A stretch of 64,000 nucleotides of DNA from Bradyrhizobium nanningense (GCF_004114535.1 NZ_LBJC01000005.1:248001-312000), one strand, 5' to 3'. Shown: positions 18,261 through 29,952, numbered from the stretch's first letter. Notes: generated by a model from the letters alone, not told the origin. Program-made: numbers and translations.

Positions 18261-19733
18261 TCAGGTCCCGCAGAACGTCCGCAGCACCCGCTGATCCGGC
18301 AGCGGGGGATCGGCGTAGGCGGCAAACTCCGGCTGGTCCTCGAACGGCTTCGCCAGCACCTGCACCAGCTCCTCGAACGGCGCGTAGTCGTCGTCGTGCA
18401 CCGCGGCCTGGATCACGGCCTCGACGCGGTGGTTGCGCGGGATGAACATGGGATTGACGGCATGCATGGCGGACTGCCGCTCGGCTGCGGTCTGCGGCTC
18501 CAGCGCGATGCGTGCGCGCCAGCGGCCGGCCCATTCGTCGAAGGCTGCGGGCTCCATGAATTGCGCGCGCACGTCTGCGCCGTCGTCGCCCGCGGCGTCA
18601 CTGAGCTTGCGGAAGGTGAGAGTGAAGTCGGCCTGGTTCTTCGCCATGGCGTCGAGCAGGTCCTGGATCAGCGCCTCGTCGCCGTCGCGTTCCGTGAACA
18701 GGCCGACTTTCCTGCGCAGACCCGCCTGGTAGGCGGCGCTGAACTGGTCTGAGAAGGCGCCAAGAATGTCCTGGGCCTCCGCGACCGCCTTCTCTTGCTC
18801 ATCGGAAAACAGCGGCAGCAGGCACTCGGCGAGGCGCGTCAGATTCCACAATGCGATGCGCGGCTGGTTGGCATAAGCGTAGCGGCCCATCTCGTCGATC
18901 GACGAAAACACCTGGGCGGGATTGTAGGCGTCCATGAAGGCGCAGGGGCCGTAATCGATGGTCTCGCCGGAGATCGAGCTGTTGTCGGTGTTCATCACGC
19001 CGTGGATGAAGCCGACCAGCAGCCAGCGTGCGACGAGCTCTGCCTGCCGTGCGACGACGGCGGCGAGCAGCGCGTGATAGGGCCGCTCCGCCTCGCGCAG
19101 CTCCGGATAGTGGCGGGCGATGACGTGATCGGCGAGGGCGCGGATCGCCTCGGTGTCGCGGCGGACGGCGAAGAACTGGAAGGTGCCGACGCGGATGTGG
19201 CTCGCGGCGATGCGCGTCAGCACCGCGCCGGGCAGCGCGGTCTCGCGGATCACGTGCTCACCGGTGACGACGGCGGCGAGCGAGCGCGTCGTCGGGATGC
19301 CGAGCGCAAACATCGCTTCGCTGACGATGTATTCACGCAACACCGGCCCGAGCGCGGCGCGGCCGTCGCCGCGGCGGGAGAACGGAGTGGGGCCAGATCC
19401 CTTGAGCTGGATGTCGCGGCGGACGCCGTCTCTGTCGATGACCTCGCCGAGCAGGATGGCGCGGCCGTCGCCGAGCTGGGGCACGAATTGCCCGAACTGG
19501 TGGCCGGCATAGGCCATGGCGATGGGGTCGGCCCCGTCGGGAACCGTCTTGCCGGCCAGGATCGCCGCGCCTTCCGGGCTCTCCAGCACATCAGGGTCGA
19601 GCCCGAGCTGGACTGCCAGCGGCCGGTTCAGCTTGATCAGCCGGGGCGCCGCGACCGGGGTCGGCGCCACGCGGGCAAAGAAGCTGTCGGGCAGCGCCGA
19701 ATAGGAGTTCTGGAAGGGGAAATGGACCGTCAT
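18261..19733 (-). CDS. selO: Protein adenylyltransferase SelO (YdiU family)
   Basis: 490-residue pseudokinase-fold enzyme that transfers AMP from ATP to Ser/Thr/Tyr hydroxyls of proteins. The family's conserved segments are present: [58 protein letters not shown]. The C terminus ends RTFCGT, with Cys third from the end, the position filled by selenocysteine in animal SelO. I start at [12 protein letters not shown]; the longer open frame has no conserved residues. It is divergent from aspS. Confidence 0.92.
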   Translation of the reverse strand: MTVHFPFQNSYSALPDSFFARVAPTPVAAPRLIKLNRPLAVQLGLDPDVLESPEGAAILAGKTVPDGADPIAMAYAGHQFGQFVPQLGDGRAILLGEVIDRDGVRRDIQLKGSGPTPFSRRGDGRAALGPVLREYIVSEAMFALGIPTTRSLAAVVTGEHVIRETALPGAVLTRIAASHIRVGTFQFFAVRRDTEAIRALADHVIARHYPELREAERPYHALLAAVVARQAELVARWLLVGFIHGVMNTDNSSISGETIDYGPCAFMDAYNPAQVFSSIDEMGRYAYANQPRIALWNLTRLAECLLPLFSDEQEKAVAEAQDILGAFSDQFSAAYQAGLRRKVGLFTERDGDEALIQDLLDAMAKNQADFTLTFRKLSDAAGDDGADVRAQFMEPAAFDEWAGRWRARIALEPQTAAERQSAMHAVNPMFIPRNHRVEAVIQAAVHDDDYAPFEELVQVLAKPFEDQPEFAAYADPPLPDQRVLRTFCGT

Positions 19734-19931
19734 GGGCTCAAGATAGGGCTGGAACGCCTGATGGCAAAGGCTTGGCCTCCGATAAGCCAAAAATGGGCCC
19801 TTCGGGTCCAAAACAGGCCGTTCCCTTGGTTGCCGCCTTGGGTCTCGTCGGGTAAACCCTGCCGCAATCTCGGACCGGCCATGACAGGCGGTTCGATTCG
19901 TTATCCTTCCGACATTGATTTTGGGACGACC

Positions 19932-21704
19932 ATGCATCGCTACCGGTCACATACATGCGGCGCGCTCCGCGAGAGCAACATCGGCGAGACGGTCCGCCTG
20001 TCAGGCTGGGTCCATCGCGTTCGCGACCATGGCGGTGTGCTGTTCATCGACCTGCGCGACCATTACGGCCTGACCCAGTGCGTGGTCGACCCGGACTCGC
20101 CGGCGTTCTCGCTGGCCGAAAAGCTGCGCTCGGAATTCGTGGTGCGGATGGACGGCAAGGCCCGCCGCCGCCCCGAAGGCACCGACAATGACGATCTGCC
20201 GACCGGCAAGATCGAGATCTATGTCACCGAGATCGAGGTGCTGGGCCCGGCCGGCGACCTGCCGCTGCCGGTGTTCGGCGACCAGGAATATCCCGAGGAC
20301 ATCCGCCTGAAATATCGCTTCCTCGACCTGCGTCGTGAGAAGCTGCACCAGAACATCATGACGCGCATCGAGATCATCAAGTCGATGCGCCGGCGGATGG
20401 AGGGGCAGGGCTTCTTCGAGTTCAACACCCCAATCCTGACTGCGTCCTCGCCGGAAGGCGCGCGCGACTTCCTCGTCCCCTCGCGCATCCATCCCGGCAA
20501 GTTCTACGCGCTGCCGCAGGCGCCGCAGCAGTACAAGCAGCTGCTGATGATGTCGGGCTTCGACCGCTACTTCCAGATCGCGCCCTGCTTCCGCGACGAG
20601 GATCCGCGCGCCGACCGTTTGCCCGGCGAGTTCTATCAGCTCGACGTCGAGATGAGCTTTGTCACGCAGGAAGACGTGTTCGCGGCGATGGAGCCGGTGA
20701 TCACCGGCGTGTTCGAGGAGTTCGCCAAGGGCAAGCCGGTGACGAAGGGCTGGCGGCGGATTCCGTTCGCCGAGGCCTTGCGCAAATACGGCAGCGACAA
20801 GCCGGACCTGCGCAACCCCATCGAGATGCAGGACGTCTCGGAGCACTTCCGCGGCTCCGGCTTCAAGGTGTTCGCGCGCATGCTCGAAGACCCCAAGAAC
20901 CAGGTCTGGGCGATCCCGGCGCCGGGCGGCGGCAGCCGCGCGTTCTGCGACCGCATGAACTCGTGGGCGCAGGGCGAGGGCCAGCCCGGTCTCGGCTACA
21001 TCATGTGGCGCGAGGGCGGCGAGGGTGCTGGTCCCCTTGCCAACAACATTGGTCCGGAGCGCACCGCCGCGATCCGCGCGCAGCTTGGCACCAAGGAGGG
21101 CGATGCCGCCTTCTTCGTCGCCGGCGATCCCGACAAGTTCTGGAAGTTCTCAGGCCTTGCCCGCAACAAGGTCGGCGAGGAATTGAACCTCACCGACAAG
21201 GAGCGGTTCGAGCTCGCCTGGATCGTCGACTTCCCGATGTACGAGTACAACGAGGACGACAAGAAGGTCGACTTCTCGCACAACCCGTTCTCGATGCCGC
21301 AGGGCGGCCTCGAGGCGCTGAAGGGCCAGGACCCGCTGACCATCAAGGCGTTCCAGTACGACATCACCTGCAACGGCTACGAGATCGCCTCGGGCGGCAT
21401 CCGTAACCACGTGCCGGAAGCGATGGTGAAGGCGTTCGAGATCGCAGGTTACGGCGAGCAGGAAGTGGTCGACCGCTTCGGCGGCATGTACCGCGCCTTC
21501 CAGTACGGCGCGCCGCCGCATGGCGGCATGGCCGCGGGCGTCGACCGCATCGTGATGCTGCTGTGCGGCACCACGAATTTGCGCGAGATCTCGCTGTTCC
21601 CGATGAACCAGCAGGCCATGGACCTCTTGATGGGCGCCCCGTCGGAGGCCACCACCAAGCAGCTCCGCGAGCTGCATGTGCGGGTGAACCTGCCGCAGAA
21701 GTGA
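19932..21704 (+). CDS. aspS: Aspartyl-tRNA synthetase
   Basis: 590-residue class IIb synthetase. Begins [19 protein letters not shown] with an OB-fold anticodon-binding domain (about 1-105), then motif 2 ([19 protein letters not shown]), a bacterial GAD insertion (about 310-410) and motif 3 ([19 protein letters not shown]). Length and insertion fit the bacterial type. Related alphaproteobacteria usually lack AsnRS and use a non-discriminating AspRS with GatCAB; I cannot tell this from the window. The open frame continues far upstream antisense to selO but has no conserved residues there. Confidence 0.96.
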   Translation: MHRYRSHTCGALRESNIGETVRLSGWVHRVRDHGGVLFIDLRDHYGLTQCVVDPDSPAFSLAEKLRSEFVVRMDGKARRRPEGTDNDDLPTGKIEIYVTEIEVLGPAGDLPLPVFGDQEYPEDIRLKYRFLDLRREKLHQNIMTRIEIIKSMRRRMEGQGFFEFNTPILTASSPEGARDFLVPSRIHPGKFYALPQAPQQYKQLLMMSGFDRYFQIAPCFRDEDPRADRLPGEFYQLDVEMSFVTQEDVFAAMEPVITGVFEEFAKGKPVTKGWRRIPFAEALRKYGSDKPDLRNPIEMQDVSEHFRGSGFKVFARMLEDPKNQVWAIPAPGGGSRAFCDRMNSWAQGEGQPGLGYIMWREGGEGAGPLANNIGPERTAAIRAQLGTKEGDAAFFVAGDPDKFWKFSGLARNKVGEELNLTDKERFELAWIVDFPMYEYNEDDKKVDFSHNPFSMPQGGLEALKGQDPLTIKAFQYDITCNGYEIASGGIRNHVPEAMVKAFEIAGYGEQEVVDRFGGMYRAFQYGAPPHGGMAAGVDRIVMLLCGTTNLREISLFPMNQQAMDLLMGAPSEATTKQLRELHVRVNLPQK

Positions 21705-21711
21705 GTGGTGC

Positions 21712-21842
21712 GTGCCCCGGACGCAGCGCGCCACGCAGTGATGCGCTGCTGAGCCGGGGCCCATGTCGCGGTGAACCGCAAGCTTTCTGGGTCCCGGCTC
21801 TGCGTCGCGTCATTTCGTGCCGCGCCGCGTCCGGGACACGAG
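21712..21842. repeat. Intergenic repeat, CCCCGGACGCAGCGC family, copy 1
   Basis: A 130-base element bounded by GTGCCCCGGACGC and GCGTCCGGGACACGAG, with internal GAGCCGGGGCCCA. Related copies lie at 41779-41921 and 44954-45084. It fills the gap between the converging aspS and the large membrane-anchored protein gene. Confidence 0.75.
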
Positions 21843-21848
21843 ATCAAA

Positions 21849-23822
21849 CTACAACCCCGTCGACGCCTCGATCTTGAACTGCGCCAGCGCGCTCTCGGGG
21901 TCGCTTCGCGAGAGCTGCATCAATTGCATCAGCGGCACCTTGGCGCGCGGTGTGAGCTTTACGGTCAGGGTCTGCCCTGACGTCTCGACGAAGCCGGCGA
22001 GCGCATCGACCGCGCCCCCGGCATCGACGCTGGACCCCGCGATCTTCTCGCCCTGTGCTCGGATCATCTCGACGATGGCGCTGCGCGCGGCGTCGCGGCT
22101 GACATTCTGCGTGCGCGCGAACTGCGCCACGACGAGATCGACCACGCCGCTGTCGCGCAGTGACAGCTCGAACGTACCGGTCTCGACCTGGGCCGCCTGA
22201 CCCATCGCCTGCGCCGGGTCTGTTGTGAACAGGCCGCGCGGCACGTTGGCGAACGCGAGGCGAGCCTGCGCCTTGGCGAGGTTGCCGAGATCGATCGTGG
22301 CCGGCGCGAGCGCGAACGCGCCTGACGATTCCGTCCAGGCCGCGCCGAGATCGAGGTCGATCGCGAGCTTGTCCACGCCCGCCATGATCAGTGGCTGCAG
22401 CGCCGGATTGGCCGGATCGGTCGGCGTGACCATCTTCACGACCAGATTGGCCTTGCTCGGAATTGATCCGACCAACTGGCCCCAGCTCAGGCTGATCGTG
22501 TCGACGGTGAAGTGCTGCCGCGTGGTCTTGTAGGGCGCAACCACGCCCTTGATCTCGGCGCCCTCGAGCACTCCGAACAGTCCGAGCACCTGGTCGGGCG
22601 ATGGCGGCTGTCCTGGCGTTCGGAGGCGGAGGTTTGCCGCCCAGCGCATCAGTTTCGCCGCGCTGAAGGATTTTAGCGCGAAGCGCTCCATCTTGAGCTG
22701 GCCCTGTGGCATTGGCATCTCAAGGCCTTCCAGCGCTATCTTGTCTTGATCGTATTTGAGGGCGCTGAGCCGCCCCGTTCCTTGCGGCGTCTCGACCGTT
22801 TGCTTGCCGATTTCGGCATTGCCGATCTGAAAGCCCTCGAAGAAGTCCGCCACCTTCTCCATCATGTCGTGCGATTGCGCCGGCGTCAGGATCGAGCCGT
22901 CAGCTGGCACCAGTGCGATGATCTCGGCCGGCCGAAATTTCGACGGCCGGATGGCAATGTCGTCGAAGGTGAATCCGTCGATCTGCACGCGCACGCCAGG
23001 GGCCGTCGTGATCACGTATGAATTGGCCGAGATGCGTCGATAGATCCGGTGGAAATTGTCGTCGCTCGACACTTGCTGATCGAGCGCGGCCCTCACTGGG
23101 GTTGCGTCGACATCGTAGATGGCCAGACCGGACAGTTCGCCGGTCATTTTCGTAGGCTTGCCGGGCTTGCCCAGCTCGAGCGCAAAGGTGACGCGGTCCG
23201 TCTTCGCCGTCTCGATCTGGCCGCGGTTGACGTTCTGGATCGACAGGCCCGAATAGACATATTCGCCGCTGCCGGGGTTGCCGGTGCCCGCATCGACGTT
23301 GACCCCTAAGGTCGGCACTGCGATCGAGGACGCCGAGACGGTCGCGTATTTCGCCAGCATGAAGCGGTACATGTCGATGATCGAGCCGGACAGCGGCGGG
23401 CCGTCTGCACGGGTCGGACCGGAAAAGTCGCGAGCGCTGATCTGCGGGATCTTGTAATTCGCTTTGAGCTTCGCCCGCTCGGTGGACGTGAAGGCGACCT
23501 CGACCCCGGATACGTCAATGCTGTCGGCCGAGAAATGGGCCTCATCCGGCTGGCGTATACCGACCGCCGTGACCTTTGCGACCTTGACGTTGGCGAGCTG
23601 CGGCTGGGCGGGCTCGACATTGATGTCCTCGATCGTCAGCGTCCGGGTCGCGAGCTCGAACCCGATCTTGCCATGGCTCGCCTTGCCGCCGCCTGCTCGG
23701 AGCTGCTCGAAGGCCGCCTCGACCTCGCTGGTCGCCCGATGCTGGGCATAGAGGTTGAAGCCGAACCAGCCGCCCGCTGCGAGCCCGGCTGCCACGATCA
23801 GGCCGATCAGGATTCGCTTCAT
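21849..23822 (-). CDS. Large membrane-anchored periplasmic protein, unknown function
   Basis: 657 residues starting MKRILIGLIVAAGLAAGGWF, an uncleaved-looking signal anchor, followed by a long soluble region probably in the periplasm. The body has regular beta-rich repeats of the form (A/G)x(D/E)xLxLxG without enzymatic motifs, in general style like AsmA or DUF945 proteins, but I cannot assign it to either. The open frame extends to 23957; the anchor argues for the start at 23822. It is divergent from maeB with about 250 bases between starts. Confidence 0.7.
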   Translation of the reverse strand: MKRILIGLIVAAGLAAGGWFGFNLYAQHRATSEVEAAFEQLRAGGGKASHGKIGFELATRTLTIEDINVEPAQPQLANVKVAKVTAVGIRQPDEAHFSADSIDVSGVEVAFTSTERAKLKANYKIPQISARDFSGPTRADGPPLSGSIIDMYRFMLAKYATVSASSIAVPTLGVNVDAGTGNPGSGEYVYSGLSIQNVNRGQIETAKTDRVTFALELGKPGKPTKMTGELSGLAIYDVDATPVRAALDQQVSSDDNFHRIYRRISANSYVITTAPGVRVQIDGFTFDDIAIRPSKFRPAEIIALVPADGSILTPAQSHDMMEKVADFFEGFQIGNAEIGKQTVETPQGTGRLSALKYDQDKIALEGLEMPMPQGQLKMERFALKSFSAAKLMRWAANLRLRTPGQPPSPDQVLGLFGVLEGAEIKGVVAPYKTTRQHFTVDTISLSWGQLVGSIPSKANLVVKMVTPTDPANPALQPLIMAGVDKLAIDLDLGAAWTESSGAFALAPATIDLGNLAKAQARLAFANVPRGLFTTDPAQAMGQAAQVETGTFELSLRDSGVVDLVVAQFARTQNVSRDAARSAIVEMIRAQGEKIAGSSVDAGGAVDALAGFVETSGQTLTVKLTPRAKVPLMQLMQLSRSDPESALAQFKIEASTGL

Positions 23823-24069
23823 TCCCAGCTCCAGTTGCTCGTCTTGCACCGCGCAACCTGCCATATTCGCGAAACGCCGCGCGGTCCAGGGAAAGCTATG
23901 GTTTTCATATATTTGACGGCACGCCCTGTTGATGGGCGCGCAATCGGATGTTGCCACCGGGGCACCCGGCGTGCTTCATCCCGTTTCCATGACCCGGAAA
24001 TTCGGTTCGCTTGGACAGCGGCTCCGGATCGTGCATTTTGAGGCCGGTAACGCGAGGCGAGACAACCGC

Positions 24070-26379
24070 ATGTCGTCCTATTCTGATGATCTCCACCAGG
24101 CGGCGCTCGCCTACCATCGTCTGCCGCGCCCCGGCAAGCTCGAGATCCAGGCGACCAAGCCGCTCGCCAACCAGCGCGACCTCGCACTGGCCTATTCTCC
24201 GGGCGTTGCCGCCGCCTGCACCGAGATCGCCAAGAACCCGGCCGAAGCCGCGACCCTGACGACCCGCGCCAATCTGGTCGCCGTGGTCTCGAACGGAACT
24301 GCGGTGCTTGGTCTCGGCAATATCGGCCCGCTGGCCTCCAAGCCCGTCATGGAAGGCAAGGCGGTCCTGTTCAAGAAGTTCGCTGGCATCGACGTGTTCG
24401 ACATCGAGATTGCCGCCGATACCATCGACCGCGTGGTCGAGACCGTGGCGGCGCTCGAGCCGACCTTCGGCGGCATCAATCTGGAAGACATCCGCGGACC
24501 TGAGTGCTTCGAGATCGAGACGCGCTTGAAGGAGCGCATGAAGATCCCGGTCTTCCATGACGACCAGCACGGCACCGCCATCATCGTCGCCGCTGCCATC
24601 ACCAACGGCCTCAGGCTGAACGGCAAGAAGCTGTCCGACGTCAAGATCGTGGCGTCGGGGGCAGGAGCGGCTGCGATCGCAACCCTGAATCTCCTGGTGT
24701 CGATGGGAGCGCAGCGCAAGAACATCTGGGTCTGCGATATCGACGGCCTGGTGCATGAGGGTCGCAACACCACGATGGACCGCTGGAAGGCGGTCTATGC
24801 GCAGAAGACCGACAAGCGTACGCTCGGCGACGTCATCGGCGGCGCCGACATCTTCATCGGCCTCTCGGCACCGGGGGTGCTCAAGCCTGAGATGGCGAAG
24901 GCGATGGGCGACAAGCCCTTGATCATGGCGCTCGCCAACCCGACCCCGGAGATCATGCCGGAGGAGGCGCGGAAAGCGCGTCCCGACGCCATGATCTGCA
25001 CCGGCCGCTCCGACTTTCCGAACCAGGTCAACAACGTCCTGTGCTTTCCCTTCATCTTCCGCGGCGCGCTCGACGTCGGCGCCACTGCGATCAACGAGGA
25101 GATGAAGCACGCCGCGGTCGAGGCCATCGCGCAGCTCGCGCGCGAGGCGCCGTCTGATGCGGTGGCGCTAGGGGTCGAAACCAACGAGGCGGGCGGTTTC
25201 GGTCCGGGCTCGCTGATCCCGAGCCCGTTCGATCCGCGGCTGATCCTGCGCGTGGCGCCGGCGGTTGCGAAGGCTGCGATGGAGTCGGGCGTCGCGACGC
25301 GCCCCATCACCAATTTCGACGAATATGCCGCGCAGCTCATGCGCTTTGCGTTCCGCTCCGGCCTCGTCATGAAGCCGATGTTCGCCAAGGCCAAGACCCA
25401 GCCTGTGCGCGTGATCTACGCCGAAGGCGAGGACGAGCGCGTGCTGCGCGCTACTCAGGTGGTGCTGGAGGAGAACCTGGCGCGGCCGATCCTGGTCGGC
25501 CGTCCCTCGGTCGTGGAGACGCGCATCAAGCGCTTCGGCCTTTCGATCCGCGCCGGCAAGGATTTCGACCTAGTCAATCCCGAGGACGATCCGCGCTACC
25601 GCTCCTACGTGCAATCCTATGTCGAGGTCGCCGGCCGCCGCGGCGTGACGCCGGATGCGGCCCGCACCGTGGTGCGCACCAACAACACGGTGATCGCCGC
25701 GCTCGCGGTCACGCGCGGCGAGGCGGACGCCATGCTCTGCGGCGTCGAGGGCCGCTATATGAGCCATCTGCGCCATGTCCGCGAGATCGTCGGCTTCTGT
25801 CCCGGCATCAGCGACTACGCGGCGCTGGCGCTGCTGATCACGACCAAGGGCGCCTTCTTCATCGCCGACACGCAAGTTCGCCCCAATCCGAGCGCGGAGG
25901 AGCTGGCCGAGATCGCATCGCTCGCCGCGGTCCACGTCCAGCGCTTCAACATCAAGCCGAAGATCGCCTTCGTCTCGCATTCGGATTTCGGCAGCTACGA
26001 CACCGATTCCTCGCGCAAGATGCGTCTGGCGACCCAGCTGTTGAAGGACAAGCATCCGGAGATCGAGGCCGACGGCGAAATGCAGGGTGATACCGCGCTC
26101 TCCGCTGCCGCGCGAAAAATGGTGTTGCCGCATTCCAAGCTGGAGGGCGAGGCCAACATCCTGATCATGCCGACGCTGGACACCGCCAATGTCGCCTATC
26201 AGATGATCAAGTCGCTGGCCGACGCGCTGCCCGTCGGCCCGATCCTGATCGGCCCGGCGCGCCCGGCACACATCCTCACCCCCTCGGTGACGGCGCGCGG
26301 TATCCTCAACATGACGGCCGTGGCCGTGGTGGAAGCGCAGGAGCGCGCGGCACGGCAGCAGCCGACATTGTTCACGTAG
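24070..26379 (+). CDS. maeB: NADP-type malic enzyme with phosphotransacetylase-like domain
   Basis: 769 residues. The N-terminal malic enzyme domain ([20 protein letters not shown], then [13 protein letters not shown] and [15 protein letters not shown]) and the NAD(P)-binding domain ([17 protein letters not shown]) make up about 430 residues. They decarboxylate malate to pyruvate. The C-terminal 330 residues form a phosphate acetyltransferase-like domain, as in MaeB and rhizobial TME/DME enzymes, where it regulates and has no known transferase activity. In rhizobial symbiosis malic enzymes feed pyruvate to acetyl-CoA; whether this is the NAD or NADP form cannot be decided here. Start at [10 protein letters not shown]. 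Confidence 0.92.
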   Translation: MSSYSDDLHQAALAYHRLPRPGKLEIQATKPLANQRDLALAYSPGVAAACTEIAKNPAEAATLTTRANLVAVVSNGTAVLGLGNIGPLASKPVMEGKAVLFKKFAGIDVFDIEIAADTIDRVVETVAALEPTFGGINLEDIRGPECFEIETRLKERMKIPVFHDDQHGTAIIVAAAITNGLRLNGKKLSDVKIVASGAGAAAIATLNLLVSMGAQRKNIWVCDIDGLVHEGRNTTMDRWKAVYAQKTDKRTLGDVIGGADIFIGLSAPGVLKPEMAKAMGDKPLIMALANPTPEIMPEEARKARPDAMICTGRSDFPNQVNNVLCFPFIFRGALDVGATAINEEMKHAAVEAIAQLAREAPSDAVALGVETNEAGGFGPGSLIPSPFDPRLILRVAPAVAKAAMESGVATRPITNFDEYAAQLMRFAFRSGLVMKPMFAKAKTQPVRVIYAEGEDERVLRATQVVLEENLARPILVGRPSVVETRIKRFGLSIRAGKDFDLVNPEDDPRYRSYVQSYVEVAGRRGVTPDAARTVVRTNNTVIAALAVTRGEADAMLCGVEGRYMSHLRHVREIVGFCPGISDYAALALLITTKGAFFIADTQVRPNPSAEELAEIASLAAVHVQRFNIKPKIAFVSHSDFGSYDTDSSRKMRLATQLLKDKHPEIEADGEMQGDTALSAAARKMVLPHSKLEGEANILIMPTLDTANVAYQMIKSLADALPVGPILIGPARPAHILTPSVTARGILNMTAVAVVEAQERAARQQPTLFT

Positions 26380-26428
26380 TTGCTTGGCACTCCCTCAACG
26401 TCTTCGGGAGGCGTTCGCACCGCAAGAC

Positions 26429-26564
26429 TCGTCATGCCCGGACTTGTCCCGCCTGCGCGGCCGTAACCGCTTCGGCGTGGCGAAGGCCCGGGCATCCACG
26501 TTCTTTGTCCCGCGAGGCAAGTCGTGGATGGCCGGGTCAAGCCTGGTCAAGCCCGGCCATGACG
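26429..26564. repeat. Intergenic palindrome, GTCATGCCCGG / CCGGCCATGAC family, with insertion
   Basis: Second copy of the family at 13303. Outer arms at 26431 and 26564 are related to GTCATGGCCGGG and its complement, but the left arm carries an extra GC-rich segment (about 26450-26485) and the right arm a short duplication (GTCAAGCCTGGTCAAGCC). The 530-base gap from maeB to the autotransporter gene otherwise holds no gene I can support. Confidence 0.65.
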
Positions 26565-26910
26565 CCGAGAGGGTTGCGGCCAATCACACTGCTCTTGGTT
26601 CGATTCCGCTAGGGAGCGCCATTCTGCGATTTCTCGCTAAATTTTGCGGAGCCCCGTTCGGGTCGTGCGCCGCGTCGAAGCGAGCGCCAGGCGTATATCC
26701 GTTGCACGCGGTGTAGTGGCCTCATCGTTAATTCCCTCGCGCTAACGTTGCTTCGACAACACATGTCGCCTTTTCTGTCGTGGAGACGACGAATGTTCGT
26801 TGTCGGATGCGTGCGAGTGACTTAGCGTGACTTGTGACGGTATCCCGTGCGGCGCGAACTGTGTCAGATGTACACGCGTTCGGCCGCTGGGCAAATGGGA
26901 AGGGGCACCC

Positions 26911-29610
26911 ATGCGCAAATGCATCGGGGCGACAATGTTTCGGCGATGGGCAGATGACACGCTGCGTATGAGTCCGGACCGGGCTCGGCCATGGTCCGTT
27001 CGCCAACGAGCTGGCTTGCCGCGCTTGTTGCTGATGGGCGTCCTGGCGGCGGTGCTTATAACCCTGTCCGCAGGATTGGCGGCGGCGCAAAACTGGATCG
27101 GCGCCACCAGCAGCGACTGGACCGTCGGAAGCAACTGGCAGGCGGGTGTGGTCCCGACCAATGGCACCGTCACCATCAACAATGTATCGCCAGGGGCTGT
27201 ACTCGGCGTGAACGGCGCAGCGACCGGCTCGTCGGGTAACCTCATCGTCGGCAACGGAGCAGTCGGCAGCCTGACGATCCAAAACGGCAGCACGCTCACA
27301 AGTAGCGGCGCCACCATCCGAATTGCAGCCGCCAATGGAGGCATCGGCACGCTGACCGTCACCGGTGCCGGATCGCACTGGACCGCGACCGTTGCCATTG
27401 TGTCAGTGGGGTTCGCCGGCATCGGTACGCTCAACATCCTGAACGGCGCCACGGTCGCTGCTCAAAACGGGATGCAGCTTGGAGTGAACGCGACCGGCTC
27501 CGGCACGCTCAACATCAGCGGTGGCGGCATCCTGCAGACCACATCCCTGATCAGGAGCCTTGGAAATGCGCAGGTCAATATCGATGACGGCATTCTGCGA
27601 GCCACGGCCGGCTCGGCCAATTTCTTCAACAATTTTACGGTCTCGCAGCTCAATCTCGCCGCCGGTGGGCTGACATTCGATACGAACGGCTTTGCGATCG
27701 GCGCGCTTGGATTTAGCGGCGTGGGCGGCTTGACCAAGATCGGCGCCGGCACTTTCACCCTATCCGGCACCAGCACCTACACTGGCGCAACGGTGATCCA
27801 GGTCGGCACGCTCGCGCTGACGGGCACCGGCTCGATCGCCAGCTCCAGCCGCGTCGTGGCGAACGCGACCTTCGACATTTCCGGCGTGACGGGCGCCGGG
27901 ACCAGCATTCAAAGCCTGGCCGGCACCGGCGCCGTCAATCTCGGTGCCGAGACCCTGACGATCACGAATGCGAGCGATACGTTCGCCGGCGTTATCGGCG
28001 GCTCCGGCGGACTGACAGTCACCGGCGGCACGCAGACGCTGTCGGGCGTCAACACCTACAATGGCACGACCACGGTGGCCGGCGGCACGTTGCGCGCCGG
28101 CGCTGCGGGCGCGTTCAGCGCCGCTTCCGCCTATGTCGCCAACGCCGGCGGAACGCTCGACCTGAACGGCTTCGATCAGACTATGGCATCGCTCAGCAAT
28201 GCCGGCATCGTCCGAACCGGCGGCGCGGGAGCGACCACGCTGACGGTCGCCGGTAACTATATCGGCAATGGCGGCACGCTTGTCCTCAACACCGTGCTCG
28301 GCGGCGACAGCTCGGCCACCGACCGCATGGTCGTGCAGGGAACTACATCAGGCGCATCGACCCTGCGGATCACCAATGTCGGCGGCTCCGGCGCGCAGAC
28401 GGCCAGCGGCATCAAGGTGATCGACGTCGCCGGCGCCTCAAACGGCAGCTTCACCCTGCAGGGCGACTATGTGCTCAACGGCCAGCAGGCCGTCGTCGGC
28501 GGCGCCTACGCCTACACGCTGCAGAAGAACGGCATCAGCACGCCGACCGACGGCGACTGGTATCTGCGCTCCAGTCTCATCAATCCGCCGGCCTCGGCGC
28601 CAGCCGGGCCGCTGTACCAGCCCGGCGTTCCCCTCTACGAGAATTACGCGGCGGTGCTGCTCGGCATGAACGCACTGCCGACGTTGCAGCAGCGCGCCGG
28701 CAACCGCTATTGGGGCGGCAGCGACGCCACCGAGCGCGCGGGCCTTGCCTATGCGTCAATGGGCGGCGTGCCGGCGCAGCCGACCCCGGTCTGGGGCCGG
28801 ATCGAGGGGCAGCACGGCGCGTTCAGCCCGAGCAACACCACCGGCTCGACCTACAATACCGATCAGTGGAAGGCGCAGGCCGGCATCGACGGACTGCTGC
28901 TGGAGAACGGCTGGGGCAAGCTGATCGTCGGCATCAACGCGCAATATGGCACGGCCAACGCGAATGTGAGTTCGTTCTACGGCAACGGCACAATTCACGC
29001 CGCGGGTTCGGGCGTGGGCGCCTCGCTCACCTGGTATGGCGACAACGGCTTCTATGTCGATGGCCAGGCGCAGGGCATGTTCTATCGCAGCGACCTCAGC
29101 TCGGTGCTGACCGGCAGCATGACCCACGGCAACGAGGGCATGGGCTATGCGTTCGGCATCGAAAGCGGCAAGCGCATCGGCATCGGCAATGGATTTGCAC
29201 TGACGCCGCAGGCGCAGCTCACCTATTCGAAGGTCGATTTCGATCCGTTCGCGGATCGCTTTGCGGCCGCGGTCTCGCTCCTGAATGCCGACAGCCTGGT
29301 CGGGCGCGCCGGGCTCGCTTTCGAACATATCAAAAGCTGGCGGGATCAGTCCGGTCAAGTGGTTCGCTCCGACGTCTATGGCATTGCCAATGTCCACTAC
29401 GAATTCCTGGACGGAACGAATGTGCTGGTCTCCGGAACCGGCTTCGGCAATGCCAATGACCGGCTGTGGGGCAGCATCGGCGGCGGCGGCACCTATAGCT
29501 GGGCCAGCGGCCGCTATGCGGTCTTCGGCGAAGTCTCCTACAATGCGAGTCTCGCCCATGGTGATGATCACAGCTACAAGGGCACGGCCGGCTTCCGCGT
29601 CGTCTGGTGA
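26911..29610 (+). CDS. Autotransporter (type Va secretion) adhesin-like protein
   Basis: 899 residues. A long signal peptide (basic N region, hydrophobic LLLMGVLAAVLITLSAGLAA, cleavage before QNWIG) leads to a passenger of about 500 residues built of Gly/Thr/Asn-rich beta-helix turns, including several passenger-associated repeats (GAGTFTLSGTSTYTGATVIQ, then GTQTLSGVNTYNGTTTVAGG). The last 280 residues form the translocator barrel, ending GFRVVW with a terminal Trp. An AAGGGG site lies before the ATG at 26911; an upstream in-frame ATG at 26827 would lengthen the signal. No protease or lipase motif is visible, so adhesion or surface structure is the likeliest role. Confidence 0.88.
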   Translation: MRKCIGATMFRRWADDTLRMSPDRARPWSVRQRAGLPRLLLMGVLAAVLITLSAGLAAAQNWIGATSSDWTVGSNWQAGVVPTNGTVTINNVSPGAVLGVNGAATGSSGNLIVGNGAVGSLTIQNGSTLTSSGATIRIAAANGGIGTLTVTGAGSHWTATVAIVSVGFAGIGTLNILNGATVAAQNGMQLGVNATGSGTLNISGGGILQTTSLIRSLGNAQVNIDDGILRATAGSANFFNNFTVSQLNLAAGGLTFDTNGFAIGALGFSGVGGLTKIGAGTFTLSGTSTYTGATVIQVGTLALTGTGSIASSSRVVANATFDISGVTGAGTSIQSLAGTGAVNLGAETLTITNASDTFAGVIGGSGGLTVTGGTQTLSGVNTYNGTTTVAGGTLRAGAAGAFSAASAYVANAGGTLDLNGFDQTMASLSNAGIVRTGGAGATTLTVAGNYIGNGGTLVLNTVLGGDSSATDRMVVQGTTSGASTLRITNVGGSGAQTASGIKVIDVAGASNGSFTLQGDYVLNGQQAVVGGAYAYTLQKNGISTPTDGDWYLRSSLINPPASAPAGPLYQPGVPLYENYAAVLLGMNALPTLQQRAGNRYWGGSDATERAGLAYASMGGVPAQPTPVWGRIEGQHGAFSPSNTTGSTYNTDQWKAQAGIDGLLLENGWGKLIVGINAQYGTANANVSSFYGNGTIHAAGSGVGASLTWYGDNGFYVDGQAQGMFYRSDLSSVLTGSMTHGNEGMGYAFGIESGKRIGIGNGFALTPQAQLTYSKVDFDPFADRFAAAVSLLNADSLVGRAGLAFEHIKSWRDQSGQVVRSDVYGIANVHYEFLDGTNVLVSGTGFGNANDRLWGSIGGGGTYSWASGRYAVFGEVSYNASLAHGDDHSYKGTAGFRVVW

Positions 29611-29952
29611 TGATCGGGCCTCTTTGCTTGCCTCGCGGTTTTAGCCGTAACGCGTAAGTCGGAAATGGCCTTTTCGGGCCTGGCGTGACGTCCGACTTGA
29701 GCGTTCGAAAGCGGCCGTTCACCAGGCGCTGCCGGACGAGCCCGTTCATGTGTCAGAATCGATTTTACGTTGCAAAGCAATTTCAACTACACAAGAGTTC
29801 GCAATGTTGTTCTGAATGGCGCCAACCGAACAACGCGGACGCCACCATTGAATTCCTCGCAGTTCTCCATTTCCCCGTTTGTAAACCGGCGCACGACTCT
29901 TCATAATCCACGTACGCGTTCCGTGCGGTAGCGCTTTGCCAAGAGGCCGATC
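29611..29952. other. Intergenic region with a long hairpin
   Basis: About 340 bases between the autotransporter and DoxX genes. It contains an 8-base perfect inverted repeat (AAGTCGGA at 29656-29663, TCCGACTT at 29691-29698) enclosing further GGCC pairing, possibly the autotransporter transcription end though no T-run follows. The remainder is AT-richer than its surroundings and should hold the doxX promoter. No convincing gene. Confidence 0.4.

Noticed and set aside
18795..19931. Extension of the aspS frame by about 380 residues
   Set aside because: It runs antisense through selO and contains no known domain; AspRS of normal length starts at 19932.
29685..29906. 73-residue frame between the autotransporter and doxX
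   Set aside because: No ribosome site, irregular composition, overlaps the hairpin; looks non-coding.
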